NCBI RefSeq assembly: GCF_900129555.1
Contig: NZ_FQWC01000001.1
Coordinates: 434,001 to 498,000, forward strand
DNA: 64,000 bases
Source: Flavobacterium defluvii
GTDB taxonomy: Bacteria > Bacteroidota > Bacteroidia > Flavobacteriales > Flavobacteriaceae
Direction: 5' to 3'
The notes beneath the pieces were generated by a model. That model made no database searches. It was not told the origin of the DNA and saw only the letters and a list, made by a program, of their open reading frames with translations. The position numbers were made by a program, and so were the translations under genes. Below, one piece after another: positions 17,444 to 25,124 of this stretch (positions within the stretch are counted from its first letter, which is position 1; every line of letters starts with the position of its first letter).

Positions 17444-18076
17444 TCAAAGCTCAGAACCTAATTTTGACAACACTTTATCCATCTCAAGAAAGTGTTCTTC
17501 GGTATTTGAGGAATAATGCATTTGATTGCCGTTTATGACAACAATTACATCATCTGAATAATTTCCATAGAATTTTATTCCTTCAACCCATTGCCTGAAA
17601 GAGACTCCTTTATTTGAAAAATTCTGAGTAATGAAATCTAATTCATTTGGTTCGATTTCGTAAAATGTATCACAAGTAAAATCTAATGCGAAACTTGCTT
17701 GTAAATACGCCATTGCAGTGAAAAAATCTGTCAAAGTTTCTGTTTCCAGATTCCATTCTTTTTCATCATAACTCATGTAAACTGGAGGATTAGATTTTGA
17801 TAAATCCTCTTTGTGAATTCCCCAAACACATGCCTTTTGATTTTCAGAATAAAATATCAAATAATCATCGTTTTTATAATGTTGAAAACGTTCTGGAACA
17901 ATCAACAAATCCTGTGTATGATTTAAGTTTTGAATTTTACCTAATTCAGCATAATAATCAACAAAAACGTTAGGAAGCTGTCCGAAGATATCTTTTACAA
18001 TTTGAATTTCATCGTTTGTAAAACCATTTGGCTCTGCAATATGAAATAGCTTTTTTATTACTGAAAAATCTGTCAT
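17444..18076 (-). CDS. Hypothetical protein, possible SMI1/KNR4 (SUKH) fold
   Basis: 210 residues, no signal peptide or membrane segment, acidic and rich in aromatic residues. The pattern QLPNVFVDYYAELGKIQNLN ... DYLIFYSENQKACVWGIHKEDL resembles SUKH/SMI1-KNR4 proteins, which often act as immunity proteins, but there is no toxin gene next to it. The gene lies 11 nt downstream of tadA on the same strand and may be co-transcribed with it. Function is unknown; the fold assignment is a pattern-based guess. Confidence 0.5.
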   Translation of the reverse strand: MTDFSVIKKLFHIAEPNGFTNDEIQIVKDIFGQLPNVFVDYYAELGKIQNLNHTQDLLIVPERFQHYKNDDYLIFYSENQKACVWGIHKEDLSKSNPPVYMSYDEKEWNLETETLTDFFTAMAYLQASFALDFTCDTFYEIEPNELDFITQNFSNKGVSFRQWVEGIKFYGNYSDDVIVVINGNQMHYSSNTEEHFLEMDKVLSKLGSEL

Positions 18077-18087
18077 GTTATTTAGTA

Positions 18088-18531
18088 TTATTTACGTCTT
18101 TCGAGAAAGAAACGTTTCATTAAATCGGCAGCTTCGTTTGCCATTACACCAGAAACAACAGTAGTTTTAGGATGCAGTTTTGTTCCCATATTAATAAAAC
18201 CGCGTTGTTCATCTCGCGCACCAAAAACAATTTTAGAAATCTGACTCCAATACAAAGCGCCTGCACACATTTGGCAAGGTTCGAGTGTTACATAAAGCGT
18301 ACAGTCTTTTAAATATTTTCCACCAAGAAAGTTTGCCGCTGCGGTAATAGACTGCATTTCGGCATGAGCCGTAACATCATTTAGCAATTCGGTCAAATTG
18401 TGGCTTCTAGCAATAACTTTATCTGCTACAACGATTACAGCTCCAACAGGAATTTCGCCTTTTTCAAAAGCCGCTTCTGCTTCCTGCAAAGCTTTTTTCA
18501 TGAAATATTCGTCAGTAAAAGGATTTTCCAT
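18088..18531 (-). CDS. tadA: tRNA-specific adenosine deaminase (nucleoside deaminase)
   Basis: 147 residues of the cytidine/deoxycytidylate deaminase fold. The zinc site is complete: HAEM (catalytic Glu) in DVTAHAEMQSITAA and PCQMC in VTLEPCQMCAGALYWSQI. TadA converts A34 to inosine in tRNA-Arg(ACG). Length and N-terminus (TDEYFMKKALQEAEAAFEKGEIPVGAV) are normal. It is divergent from the TonB-like genes at 18592 and upstream of the SUKH-like gene. Confidence 0.9.
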   Translation of the reverse strand: MENPFTDEYFMKKALQEAEAAFEKGEIPVGAVIVVADKVIARSHNLTELLNDVTAHAEMQSITAAANFLGGKYLKDCTLYVTLEPCQMCAGALYWSQISKIVFGARDEQRGFINMGTKLHPKTTVVSGVMANEAADLMKRFFLERRK

Positions 18532-18591
18532 AGATGCAAAAATAAAACTTTACTCATTATTTTTACTACATTTAAATTTTGAAATTTGAAT

Positions 18592-19026
18592 ATGGAAAGA
18601 AATTACAAAATCAGCATTCCTGAACCATGCTTTGAAGACTGGAACAAAATGACGCCAAATGAAAATGGTCGTTTCTGCTTGAGCTGTTCTAAAACGGTTG
18701 TTGATTTTACTTCTATGCTTCCGGAAGAAATTCAGCACTATTTTACTCAAAATAAAAATGAAGGGGTTTGTGGGAGATTTAAAAACTCGCAACTAGAGAC
18801 CATCACGATTCAAATTCCAAGTCGGGTTTTACATACGCAAACACAATACCATAAAATGTTTCTGCTCGCTTTATTTATTGCTATGGGAACAACTTTATTT
18901 AGCTGTTCGGACAAAGATGGAAACAAAAACAGAATCGATAAGGTCGAAATTGTGAACACAGAGAAAAATCAAGATGAAAATAAAACTGTTCCAGCATGTT
19001 ATGGACATCAATTTGAACCTAAATAA
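18592..19026 (+). CDS. TonB-like membrane protein, N-terminal part (ends at an in-frame stop)
   Basis: 144 residues from the ATG at 18592 (the in-frame TTG six nt earlier is unnecessary). The N-terminus ISIPEPCFEDWNKMTPNENGRFCLSCSKTVVDFT is a cytoplasmic Cys-rich motif seen in Bacteroidota TonB-like proteins, followed by one transmembrane segment (MFLLALFIAMGTTLFSC) and a polar stretch. The TAA at 19024-19026 is followed, in the same frame and with no other stop, by codons leading directly into the TonB_C-type protein at 19078. The two ORFs therefore look like one ancestral gene (18592-19398) broken by a single nonsense codon. Confidence 0.65.
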   Translation: MERNYKISIPEPCFEDWNKMTPNENGRFCLSCSKTVVDFTSMLPEEIQHYFTQNKNEGVCGRFKNSQLETITIQIPSRVLHTQTQYHKMFLLALFIAMGTTLFSCSDKDGNKNRIDKVEIVNTEKNQDENKTVPACYGHQFEPK

Positions 19027-19077
19027 GCAAAATATGTCGGAGAACTTTCTAAAGGATTTACAACTGGAGTACTTGTA

Positions 19078-19398
19078 ATGACTGAAAAACCTTTGAAATA
19101 TGATGTCGTTTTTAATTCAAATGATTTAGATATAGTACCCTCTCCAAAAGATGGAATGAAAAAATTCTATTCTTATTTTTCAAAAAATTATACTGATTCA
19201 AAACAGTTAAAAATGTCAATCTTGTTTGTTGTAGAGAAAGATGGCACTTTAAGCAATTTCAAGGTAATGAAAAATACATCATCAGCAAATGAAGCAGAAG
19301 TCATTAAAGTTTTAGAATCTGGTCCAAAATGGATTCCTGGAAAAATAAACAATCGAATTGTACGGTCAACTTTCATTTTACCAATTACATTTAAATAA
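19078..19398 (+). CDS. TonB C-terminal-like domain protein (probable 3' part of an interrupted gene)
   Basis: 106 residues corresponding to a TonB_C-type domain: FYSYFSKNYTDSKQLKMSIL, VVEKDGTLSNFKVMKNT and the signature GPKWIPGKINNRIVRSTFIL. It has no signal peptide or membrane anchor of its own, which a working TonB-like protein would need. Reading back from its ATG in the same frame gives 17 sense codons to the TAA at 19024, consistent with a nonsense mutation in a longer gene. Its stop codon overlaps the ATG of the next gene (TAATG at 19396-19400). Confidence 0.6.
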   Translation: MTEKPLKYDVVFNSNDLDIVPSPKDGMKKFYSYFSKNYTDSKQLKMSILFVVEKDGTLSNFKVMKNTSSANEAEVIKVLESGPKWIPGKINNRIVRSTFILPITFK

Positions 19399-20024
19399 TG
19401 AAAATAAAACATAATATAACTCTTCAGATAAACTGCAAATTGATTTTGCCAATGCTGTCTGCGGTTATAACTCTATTTTTTTTCGGCTGTCAAAACAAAG
19501 AAGATAAAAAACAAGAAATTAAGAGTCTTAAAATTGTCGCAGATACTTCAACAACAAAATCAGATTCTTTAGATAAAAATATTAATAGAAAAAAATTAGA
19601 ACAAACACAGTCGCCTTCTTTAAAAGTTGAATTAAAAAAAACTATACCAACATCATCTAAAGAATCTACACTGAAAAAAACCTCAGAACCTAATAAAATA
19701 AAAAAAGATGATGTTTCAACAGCACCAAAAGCTCCTTTGAATTCTAACGCTGAATTTCCTGGCGGAATAGAACAATTCCATAATTTTTTCATGAAAGAAT
19801 ATAAAAAACCGGAAGATGTAAGCTATTGGAAACTCAATTTCACACTTGCATTTGCAGTAGAAAAAAACGGCAGCATATCTTTTCTTGAATGTTCGCCAGC
19901 TGTTGAAGAACCACTACAAAAAGAAATCATCAGAGTTTTAAGTTTATGCCCGAAATGGCAGCCGGGTGAATCGAACGGAAAAAAAGTCAGAATGCAATAT
20001 TCTGTTCCTATTTTATTGAAGTAG
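19398..20024 (+). CDS. TonB-like protein with N-terminal hydrophobic anchor
   Basis: 208 residues. One hydrophobic segment near the N-terminus (LILPMLSAVITLFFFGC) could be a lipoprotein signal or an uncleaved anchor. A Lys/Ser/Thr-rich linker of about 90 residues follows, then a TonB_C-like domain (GGIEQFHNFFMKEYKKPED, FAVEKNGSISFLECSP, CPKWQPGESNGKKVRMQYSVP). It is a paralogue of the domain encoded just upstream and overlaps that gene by one nucleotide. No ExbB/ExbD genes are near, so a role in energy transduction is inferred only from the domain. Confidence 0.65.
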   Translation: MKIKHNITLQINCKLILPMLSAVITLFFFGCQNKEDKKQEIKSLKIVADTSTTKSDSLDKNINRKKLEQTQSPSLKVELKKTIPTSSKESTLKKTSEPNKIKKDDVSTAPKAPLNSNAEFPGGIEQFHNFFMKEYKKPEDVSYWKLNFTLAFAVEKNGSISFLECSPAVEEPLQKEIIRVLSLCPKWQPGESNGKKVRMQYSVPILLK

Positions 20025-20053
20025 ACTCGGCAAGAAAATTAAATTTAAAACCG

Positions 20054-20061
20054 TAAATTTG
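20054..20061 (+). promoter_or_regulatory. Candidate -7 box of dxs (TAAATTTG)
   Basis: A perfect TAnnTTTG 16 nt before the ATG at 20077. It overlaps the first codon of the longer ORF (20059), which favours the internal start. No clear TTG at standard spacing. Confidence 0.55.
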
Positions 20062-20076
20062 CTTTTTACCATACAA

Positions 20077-21864
20077 ATGAAAAGCGATTTACTTTCTAAC
20101 ATATACAATCCAGCCGATTTACGTCTTTTAAAACAAGAACAGCTTACCGAAGTTGCGCAGGAATTGCGTCAGTTTATTATTGATATTGTTTCTGTAAAAG
20201 AAGGACATTTAGGCGCAAGTTTAGGCGTTGTAGAACTTACAATTGCTTTGCATTATGTTTTTAATACACCAGAAGATTTATTGGTTTGGGATGTTGGACA
20301 TCAGGCGTATGGACATAAAATCCTGACCGAAAGAAGAGAAAATTTTGATACCAACAGACAGATTGGAGGTATCTCTGGTTTCCCGAAAAGAAGCGAAAGT
20401 ATTTACGACACTTTTGGCGTTGGACATTCATCCACTTCGATTTCTGCTGCACTCGGAATGGCGATTGCTTCTAAACTAAAAGGCGATTTTGACAAACAGC
20501 ATATTGCAGTTATCGGCGATGCTTCTATTGCCAGCGGAATGGCTTTTGAAGGTTTAAATCACGCCGGAGTTACTGATGCTAATATACTGGTAATTTTAAA
20601 CGACAACGCTATTGGGATTGACCCAAGTGTTGGTGCTTTAAAAAAATATCTCACGGCTGTTAAAAATGGTAAAAACCCGAAGCAGAATAATATTATAAAG
20701 TCTCTGAATTTTGATTATTCAGGGCCAATTGACGGATATGATTTTCCGACTTTAATCAAAGAATTAAACCGATTAAAAAAGATAAAAGGCCCAAAGTTTC
20801 TTCATATTGTAACTACAAAAGGAAAAGGTTTACAGCAAGCTGAAGAAAATCAGGTAAAATATCATGCACCTGGAAAATTTGATGCTTCGACTGGAGAAAT
20901 TCATTTAAAATCCGAAGAAAATCTTCCTCCTAAATATCAGGATGTTTTTGGCTTGACCATTTTAGATTTAGCCAAAAAGAATGAAAAAATAATCGGTATT
21001 ACGCCTGCAATGCCCTCGGGAAGTTCATTAAAATTTATGATGGATGAATTTCCGGAACGCGCTTTTGATGTTGGAATTGCAGAACAGCATGCCGTAACGC
21101 TAGCCGCCGGAATGGCAACTCAAGGCATGATTGTGTTCTGCAATATCTATTCGACATTTTTACAGCGCGCTTACGATCAGGTTATTCATGACGTGGCACT
21201 ACAAAATTTACGTGTTATTTTTTGTTTAGATCGTGCAGGATTGGTCGGCGAAGACGGCGCAACACATCATGGCGTTTTTGACATTGCATATTTACGTTCG
21301 ATACCAAATATGATTATTTATGCACCTTTAAACGAAATTGAACTTCAAAATATTTTATATACGTCACAATTAGGTTTAGACCACCCAATTGCTATTCGAT
21401 ATCCGAGAGGACGAGGTGTAACTTCAAATTGGGAAGTAGAAAATTTCGGACATTATGAAAAAATTAAAATTGGAGAAGGAAAGTGTTTAAAAAAAGGCAC
21501 AAAAACAGCTGTTTTATCTACAGGAACAATTGGAAACAATGTTATTGAAGCTTTAAACGAATGTACCAATTCAGAATCAATTGCACATTACCACTTTCCA
21601 ACTATTAAACCACTAGACTTCAATTTATTAAAAGATACATTTTCCTCTTTTGAAAACATAATTACGATTGAAGACGGGACTAAAAAAGGAGGTTTCGGAA
21701 GTGCTGTTTTGGAGTTTGCTGCTGAAAATAATTTCAAGAATAAAATTGAAATTTTAGGTGTGCCTGATGAATTTATTGAGCATGGAAGCGTGCTGCAGTT
21801 ACAACAATTGTGTGAAATTGACGTTAAATCTTTAATAAAACTTTTTTCAAACGGTGTAAAATAA
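20077..21864 (+). CDS. dxs: 1-deoxy-D-xylulose-5-phosphate synthase
   Basis: First enzyme of the MEP isoprenoid pathway: condenses pyruvate and glyceraldehyde 3-phosphate using thiamine diphosphate. 595 residues from the ATG at 20077. Seen: DVGHQAYGHKILTER, the TPP site IGDASIASGMAFEGLNHAG ending in NDN (Ala in place of the second Gly of the usual GDG), AEQHAVTLAAGMA, and the transketolase C-terminal domain. About 25-30 residues shorter than the E. coli enzyme, in line with Flavobacteriia. The ORF start at 20059 is rejected because it overlaps the -7 box. Confidence 0.92.
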   Translation: MKSDLLSNIYNPADLRLLKQEQLTEVAQELRQFIIDIVSVKEGHLGASLGVVELTIALHYVFNTPEDLLVWDVGHQAYGHKILTERRENFDTNRQIGGISGFPKRSESIYDTFGVGHSSTSISAALGMAIASKLKGDFDKQHIAVIGDASIASGMAFEGLNHAGVTDANILVILNDNAIGIDPSVGALKKYLTAVKNGKNPKQNNIIKSLNFDYSGPIDGYDFPTLIKELNRLKKIKGPKFLHIVTTKGKGLQQAEENQVKYHAPGKFDASTGEIHLKSEENLPPKYQDVFGLTILDLAKKNEKIIGITPAMPSGSSLKFMMDEFPERAFDVGIAEQHAVTLAAGMATQGMIVFCNIYSTFLQRAYDQVIHDVALQNLRVIFCLDRAGLVGEDGATHHGVFDIAYLRSIPNMIIYAPLNEIELQNILYTSQLGLDHPIAIRYPRGRGVTSNWEVENFGHYEKIKIGEGKCLKKGTKTAVLSTGTIGNNVIEALNECTNSESIAHYHFPTIKPLDFNLLKDTFSSFENIITIEDGTKKGGFGSAVLEFAAENNFKNKIEILGVPDEFIEHGSVLQLQQLCEIDVKSLIKLFSNGVK

Positions 21865-21900
21865 TTATTTTGCAACACCAAAAATACAAAAATAAGCCTA

Positions 21901-22902
21901 ATGAAATTATTACGTTCTACTCTTTTACTACTGTTGTTACTGTGTACTTCAAAAAACTTTGCACAGATTATACAAACAACTTTAGACCCGAATCAAATAC
22001 CAAAACCGCCATCAAACTGGACTAAAAAAAATCAGCTGGGTTTTGACATTTCAGAAATCGCTTTTGTGAATTGGAGTGCCGGGGGAACAAGTTCTATCTC
22101 AGGGTTATTTAAAGGCGAATTCGGACGAACTTTTATAAAAGGAAATCATAAATGGGTTAATGAACTTATTGTAAAATATGGTTTAAATAAACAAGACGGA
22201 ACCGAACTTCGAAAAACAGACGATGCTCTTTTAATAAACTCTACATACGGTTTTAGAAAAGATACAATTTCAAACTGGTATTATTCTGCTAAGTTTAATT
22301 TCAATACACAATTTACAAACGGTTACAATTATCCAAACCGTGATATTGCCATCTCCAAACCTTTTGCGCCAGCTTACGTGTTTCTTGGAGCCGGAGCAGA
22401 GAATTCAAACAAAAAGAAAAACAGAACGTTTTACTTTTCTCCAATTACATTAAAAACTACTTTGGTATTAGACCAATATTTGGCAAATCAAGGTTCTTTT
22501 GGTGTTAAAAAAGCGGTTTATGCACCTGATCCTTTAGATCCAAACAATCAAATTTTAATTGAAGAAGGTCAAAAAGTAAAAGCGGAATTTGGTATTCTTT
22601 TTACTGCCTATATGAAAAGCGAAATCTATAAAAACGTTTTTTACGAAAACAGATTAAGTTTATATACTGATTATTTAAACCGTTTCGGAAATGTCGATGT
22701 TGATTACGACACGCGTCTGGATCTTGTTGTAAATGCTTATGTTAAGGCCAATATAGGAGTACATTTAGTTTATGATGACGATATTAAAACTAAAAAAGAT
22801 GTTGTTGATCCTGTAACCGGAAGTACTTCTCAGGTAAACGACGGACCAAGAGCACAATTGCGCCAGGTTCTTGGAGTTGGTTTAGTTTATGCTTTTCAAT
22901 AA
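21901..22902 (+). CDS. DUF3078 domain-containing outer-membrane-like protein
   Basis: 333 residues with a Sec signal peptide (about 1-22, ending NFAQ), then a beta-rich domain starting WTKKNQLGFDISEIAFVNW and SAGGTSSISGLFKGEF, the hallmark of DUF3078 proteins of Bacteroidota. Alternating polar/aromatic strands and an aromatic C-terminus (GVGLVYAFQ) suggest an outer-membrane beta barrel. Function unknown. It lies 36 nt downstream of dxs in the same direction. Confidence 0.85.
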   Translation: MKLLRSTLLLLLLLCTSKNFAQIIQTTLDPNQIPKPPSNWTKKNQLGFDISEIAFVNWSAGGTSSISGLFKGEFGRTFIKGNHKWVNELIVKYGLNKQDGTELRKTDDALLINSTYGFRKDTISNWYYSAKFNFNTQFTNGYNYPNRDIAISKPFAPAYVFLGAGAENSNKKKNRTFYFSPITLKTTLVLDQYLANQGSFGVKKAVYAPDPLDPNNQILIEEGQKVKAEFGILFTAYMKSEIYKNVFYENRLSLYTDYLNRFGNVDVDYDTRLDLVVNAYVKANIGVHLVYDDDIKTKKDVVDPVTGSTSQVNDGPRAQLRQVLGVGLVYAFQ

Positions 22903-22908
22903 AATCTT

Positions 22909-23058
22909 AAGCCGAAAGTCTTAAAGTCAAAAGTTGAAAGTCATAAATTTAAGAACTTGAGTGAGTTAAATCGATTCATTGATTTTTTTTGGAATCACAT
23001 AAAACTTGCACTGCATAATAATATTCTTTTCAACTTTTGACTTTAAGACTTTCGGCTT
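22909..23058. repeat. Perfect 30-bp inverted repeat bracketing the DUF3078/dgt gap
   Basis: The arms 22909-22938 and 23029-23058 are exact reverse complements (core AAGCCGAAAGTCTTAAAGTC) around a 90-nt spacer. The shorter pair at 34218-34229 / 34264-34275 belongs to the same family. Lies between two convergent genes. Confidence 0.8.
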
Positions 23059-23071
23059 TATGACTTTTAAC

Positions 23072-24418
23072 TTACTTATTTTTTCTTCCCTGAATCATTT
23101 CATATAATTCCAACGCATTTCCATCAGTTAAAAGAGAAACATAGTGGCAGATATGAAGCAGACGCTCATAAAGATTCCCTTTTTCTAAATGATGTTTTTC
23201 CGGCAGCATTTTCAGGATTAATTTATCATAGTTTGATGCAGTTCCTTCGTATTTATTATTAAATGCTGTAATAAATTTATCCAATAAGGTTTGGATGATT
23301 TGATAACCCACAATTTCTTTTTCGATAACTTCTCGGCTCTGATAGATTTTTTCAACGCTTAAGTTGATAATATCATTCATCTGCGCTTTGTATTTACTTT
23401 TATCGGTTAGAGCGTAAGGGAAATTTCCGGCCAGAATTGCTTCTTCATTTTCAATAAAAACATCAACTGCATCGTTGATTAAGGCTCCAATTGCCAGAGC
23501 ACGCAAATAACTAATTCTGTCTTCTTTTGTTTCCAGCAATTTGTATTTAGCAACGCCAATATTATCTTTTACCAGTTTTATTAAATATTCCAGAGCATAA
23601 TCTTCAGAAACCAAACCAAGATTTATTCCGTCTTCAAAATCGATAATTGTGTAACAAATATCATCAGCTGCTTCAACCAAATAAGCCAAAGGATGTCTTT
23701 CAAAACCAATATCGCCATCTTCTTTATTTGAGATCATTCCCATATCTTCGGCAACTTCCTGAAAAAAGGTTTTGTCTGACTGGAAGAAACCGTATTTTTT
23801 ATCGGCAATATTATTCGTTGGTTTTTTCGGAAGACTTTCTTTTGGATATTTCATAAAAGCACCTAAAGTTGCGTACGAAATTCTAAGTCCGCCTTCAATT
23901 CCCGGACGACTTCCGGTTAAAACTGAAAAACCATTAGCATTACCTTCAAAATCAATTAGATCCTGCCATTGTTTTGCCGTTAATTTATCTTTGTATTTTA
24001 ACCCTTTTCCGCTTGAAAAATATTCTCCTATGGCTTTTTCTCCCGAATGTCCAAAAGGCGGATTTCCGATATCATGTGCCAATGAAGCTGCAGCAACAAT
24101 AGCTCCAAAATCATTCATGTGATAACCGTGAACTTCTTTTAAATAAGGATATTTTTCGATGATTTTTTTTCCAACCAAACGTCCTAAAGATCTTCCTACA
24201 ACCGAAACTTCTAAACTGTGTGTTAAACGTGTATGTACGAAATCTGTTTTTGAAAGCGGAATTACCTGGGTTTTATCCTGTAAAGACCGAAATGCCGCAG
24301 AGAATATAATTCGGTCATAATCGACCTCAAAACCTAATCGTGTATCGTCTTGTTCTACACGTAATCTTTTGCTTGTATCGCCCTGACGTTTTAATGATAA
24401 AAGTTGTTCCCAGTTCAT
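23072..24418 (-). CDS. dgt: Deoxyguanosinetriphosphate triphosphohydrolase
   Basis: 448 residues of the HD superfamily. Hydrolyses dGTP (and related dNTPs) to nucleoside and triphosphate. Seen: DDTRLGFEVDYDRIIFSAAFR, RLQDKTQV-like start, VHTRLTHSLEVSVVGRS and the HD metal motif in SLAHDIGNPPFGHSGE. The C-terminal half is a long helical region of the dGTPase family. Length normal. Next to an Lrp-type gene on the same strand, 87 nt away. Confidence 0.9.
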   Translation of the reverse strand: MNWEQLLSLKRQGDTSKRLRVEQDDTRLGFEVDYDRIIFSAAFRSLQDKTQVIPLSKTDFVHTRLTHSLEVSVVGRSLGRLVGKKIIEKYPYLKEVHGYHMNDFGAIVAAASLAHDIGNPPFGHSGEKAIGEYFSSGKGLKYKDKLTAKQWQDLIDFEGNANGFSVLTGSRPGIEGGLRISYATLGAFMKYPKESLPKKPTNNIADKKYGFFQSDKTFFQEVAEDMGMISNKEDGDIGFERHPLAYLVEAADDICYTIIDFEDGINLGLVSEDYALEYLIKLVKDNIGVAKYKLLETKEDRISYLRALAIGALINDAVDVFIENEEAILAGNFPYALTDKSKYKAQMNDIINLSVEKIYQSREVIEKEIVGYQIIQTLLDKFITAFNNKYEGTASNYDKLILKMLPEKHHLEKGNLYERLLHICHYVSLLTDGNALELYEMIQGRKNK

Positions 24419-24470
24419 TTTACTATTTTAGATTGTAGATTATTGATTTTAGATTTGAGGATTCTAAGAT

Positions 24471-24478
24471 CAAAAATA
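24471..24478 (-). promoter_or_regulatory. Candidate -7 box of dgt (TATTTTTG)
   Basis: On the minus strand TATTTTTG fits TAnnTTTG and lies 53 nt before the dgt ATG. No TTG at the usual distance. Confidence 0.4.
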
Positions 24479-24505
24479 CATTTTATTTTAAGATTTTTCT
24501 ATTGA

Positions 24506-24967
24506 TTAAAATTCTAATGCCGTACTGTATTTTATTTCTCCCATTACAAAAATGCTGTTTGTATTTCCTATATTTTCTATTGTCGATAATTTATTCATTA
24601 CAAAATCCTGATAACTAGCCATATCCTGTACCAGAATTTTTAGCATAAAATCATAATCGCCCGCAATATTATAGCATTCTATAATTTCAGGAAGCGCTAC
24701 AATATCTTTTACAAAATTGCTTCCTACATTTTTGGCGTGTTCTTTTAAACGAACATTGCAAAAAACCGTCATTCCGCGATTCATTTTTTTTCTGTCGAGC
24801 AATGCAACATACTTTGTTATAAATCCGTCTCTTTCCAGCCTTTTTATACGCTCATAAACAGGCGTTACAGTAAGAAATAATTTACTCGCCAGGTCTTTTG
24901 TGTTGATATTTGAGTTCTCCTGAAGGTGTTTTAAGATCTGTAAATCGGTTTTATCGAGGTTTTCCAT
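24506..24967 (-). CDS. Lrp/AsnC family transcriptional regulator
   Basis: 153 residues: N-terminal winged helix (LDKTDLQILKHLQENSNINTKDLA, then LFLTVTPVYERIKRLERDGFI) and a C-terminal RAM/ACT-like ligand domain (EIIECYNIAGDYDFMLKILVQDM). Such regulators sense amino acids and bind DNA as octamers. It is divergent from metE, and the 157-nt space between them carries three TACTGAA-type half-site elements placed at the presumed start sites of both genes. I infer that it controls metE and itself, with methionine or another amino acid as possible ligand. Confidence 0.88.
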   Translation of the reverse strand: MENLDKTDLQILKHLQENSNINTKDLASKLFLTVTPVYERIKRLERDGFITKYVALLDRKKMNRGMTVFCNVRLKEHAKNVGSNFVKDIVALPEIIECYNIAGDYDFMLKILVQDMASYQDFVMNKLSTIENIGNTNSIFVMGEIKYSTALEF

Positions 24968-25003
24968 AGTTTTTTTTACGGCTAAAGGTTCATTTTAATA
25001 CAT

Positions 25004-25118
25004 TTCTCAGTAATTAAATCTTTAAAATCATATTTTTAAAACACATTTTACTGAAATAATCACCAAATATAAGTTATAAAATCTAAGACAGTACATTTGT
25101 TCAGTAAAAAATACTGAA
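25004..25118. promoter_or_regulatory. Operator-like sites between the lrp-type gene and metE
   Basis: A perfect palindrome TTCAGTA-N5-TACTGAA lies at 25100-25118. Half-site-like copies TTTACTGAAA (25047-25056) and TTCTCAGTAA (25004-25013) lie toward the regulator. The palindrome sits just after the metE -7 box; the 25047 copy sits just after a TATATTTG -7 box of the regulator (25064-25071, minus strand). Arrangement fits autoregulation and control of metE. Confidence 0.65.
25092..25099 (+). promoter_or_regulatory. metE -7 box (TACATTTG)
   Basis: Perfect TAnnTTTG, 25 nt before the metE ATG and immediately followed by the TTCAGTA-N5-TACTGAA palindrome. No SAM riboswitch is present here, unlike metX and the metH half. 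Confidence 0.6.
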
Positions 25119-25124
25119 ATCAAA

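Noticed and set aside
20515-20580. Dxs inactivated by loss of the GDG thiamine motif (GDA here)
   Set aside because: The rest of the TPP site and all other motifs are intact; the change seems to be a lineage variant.
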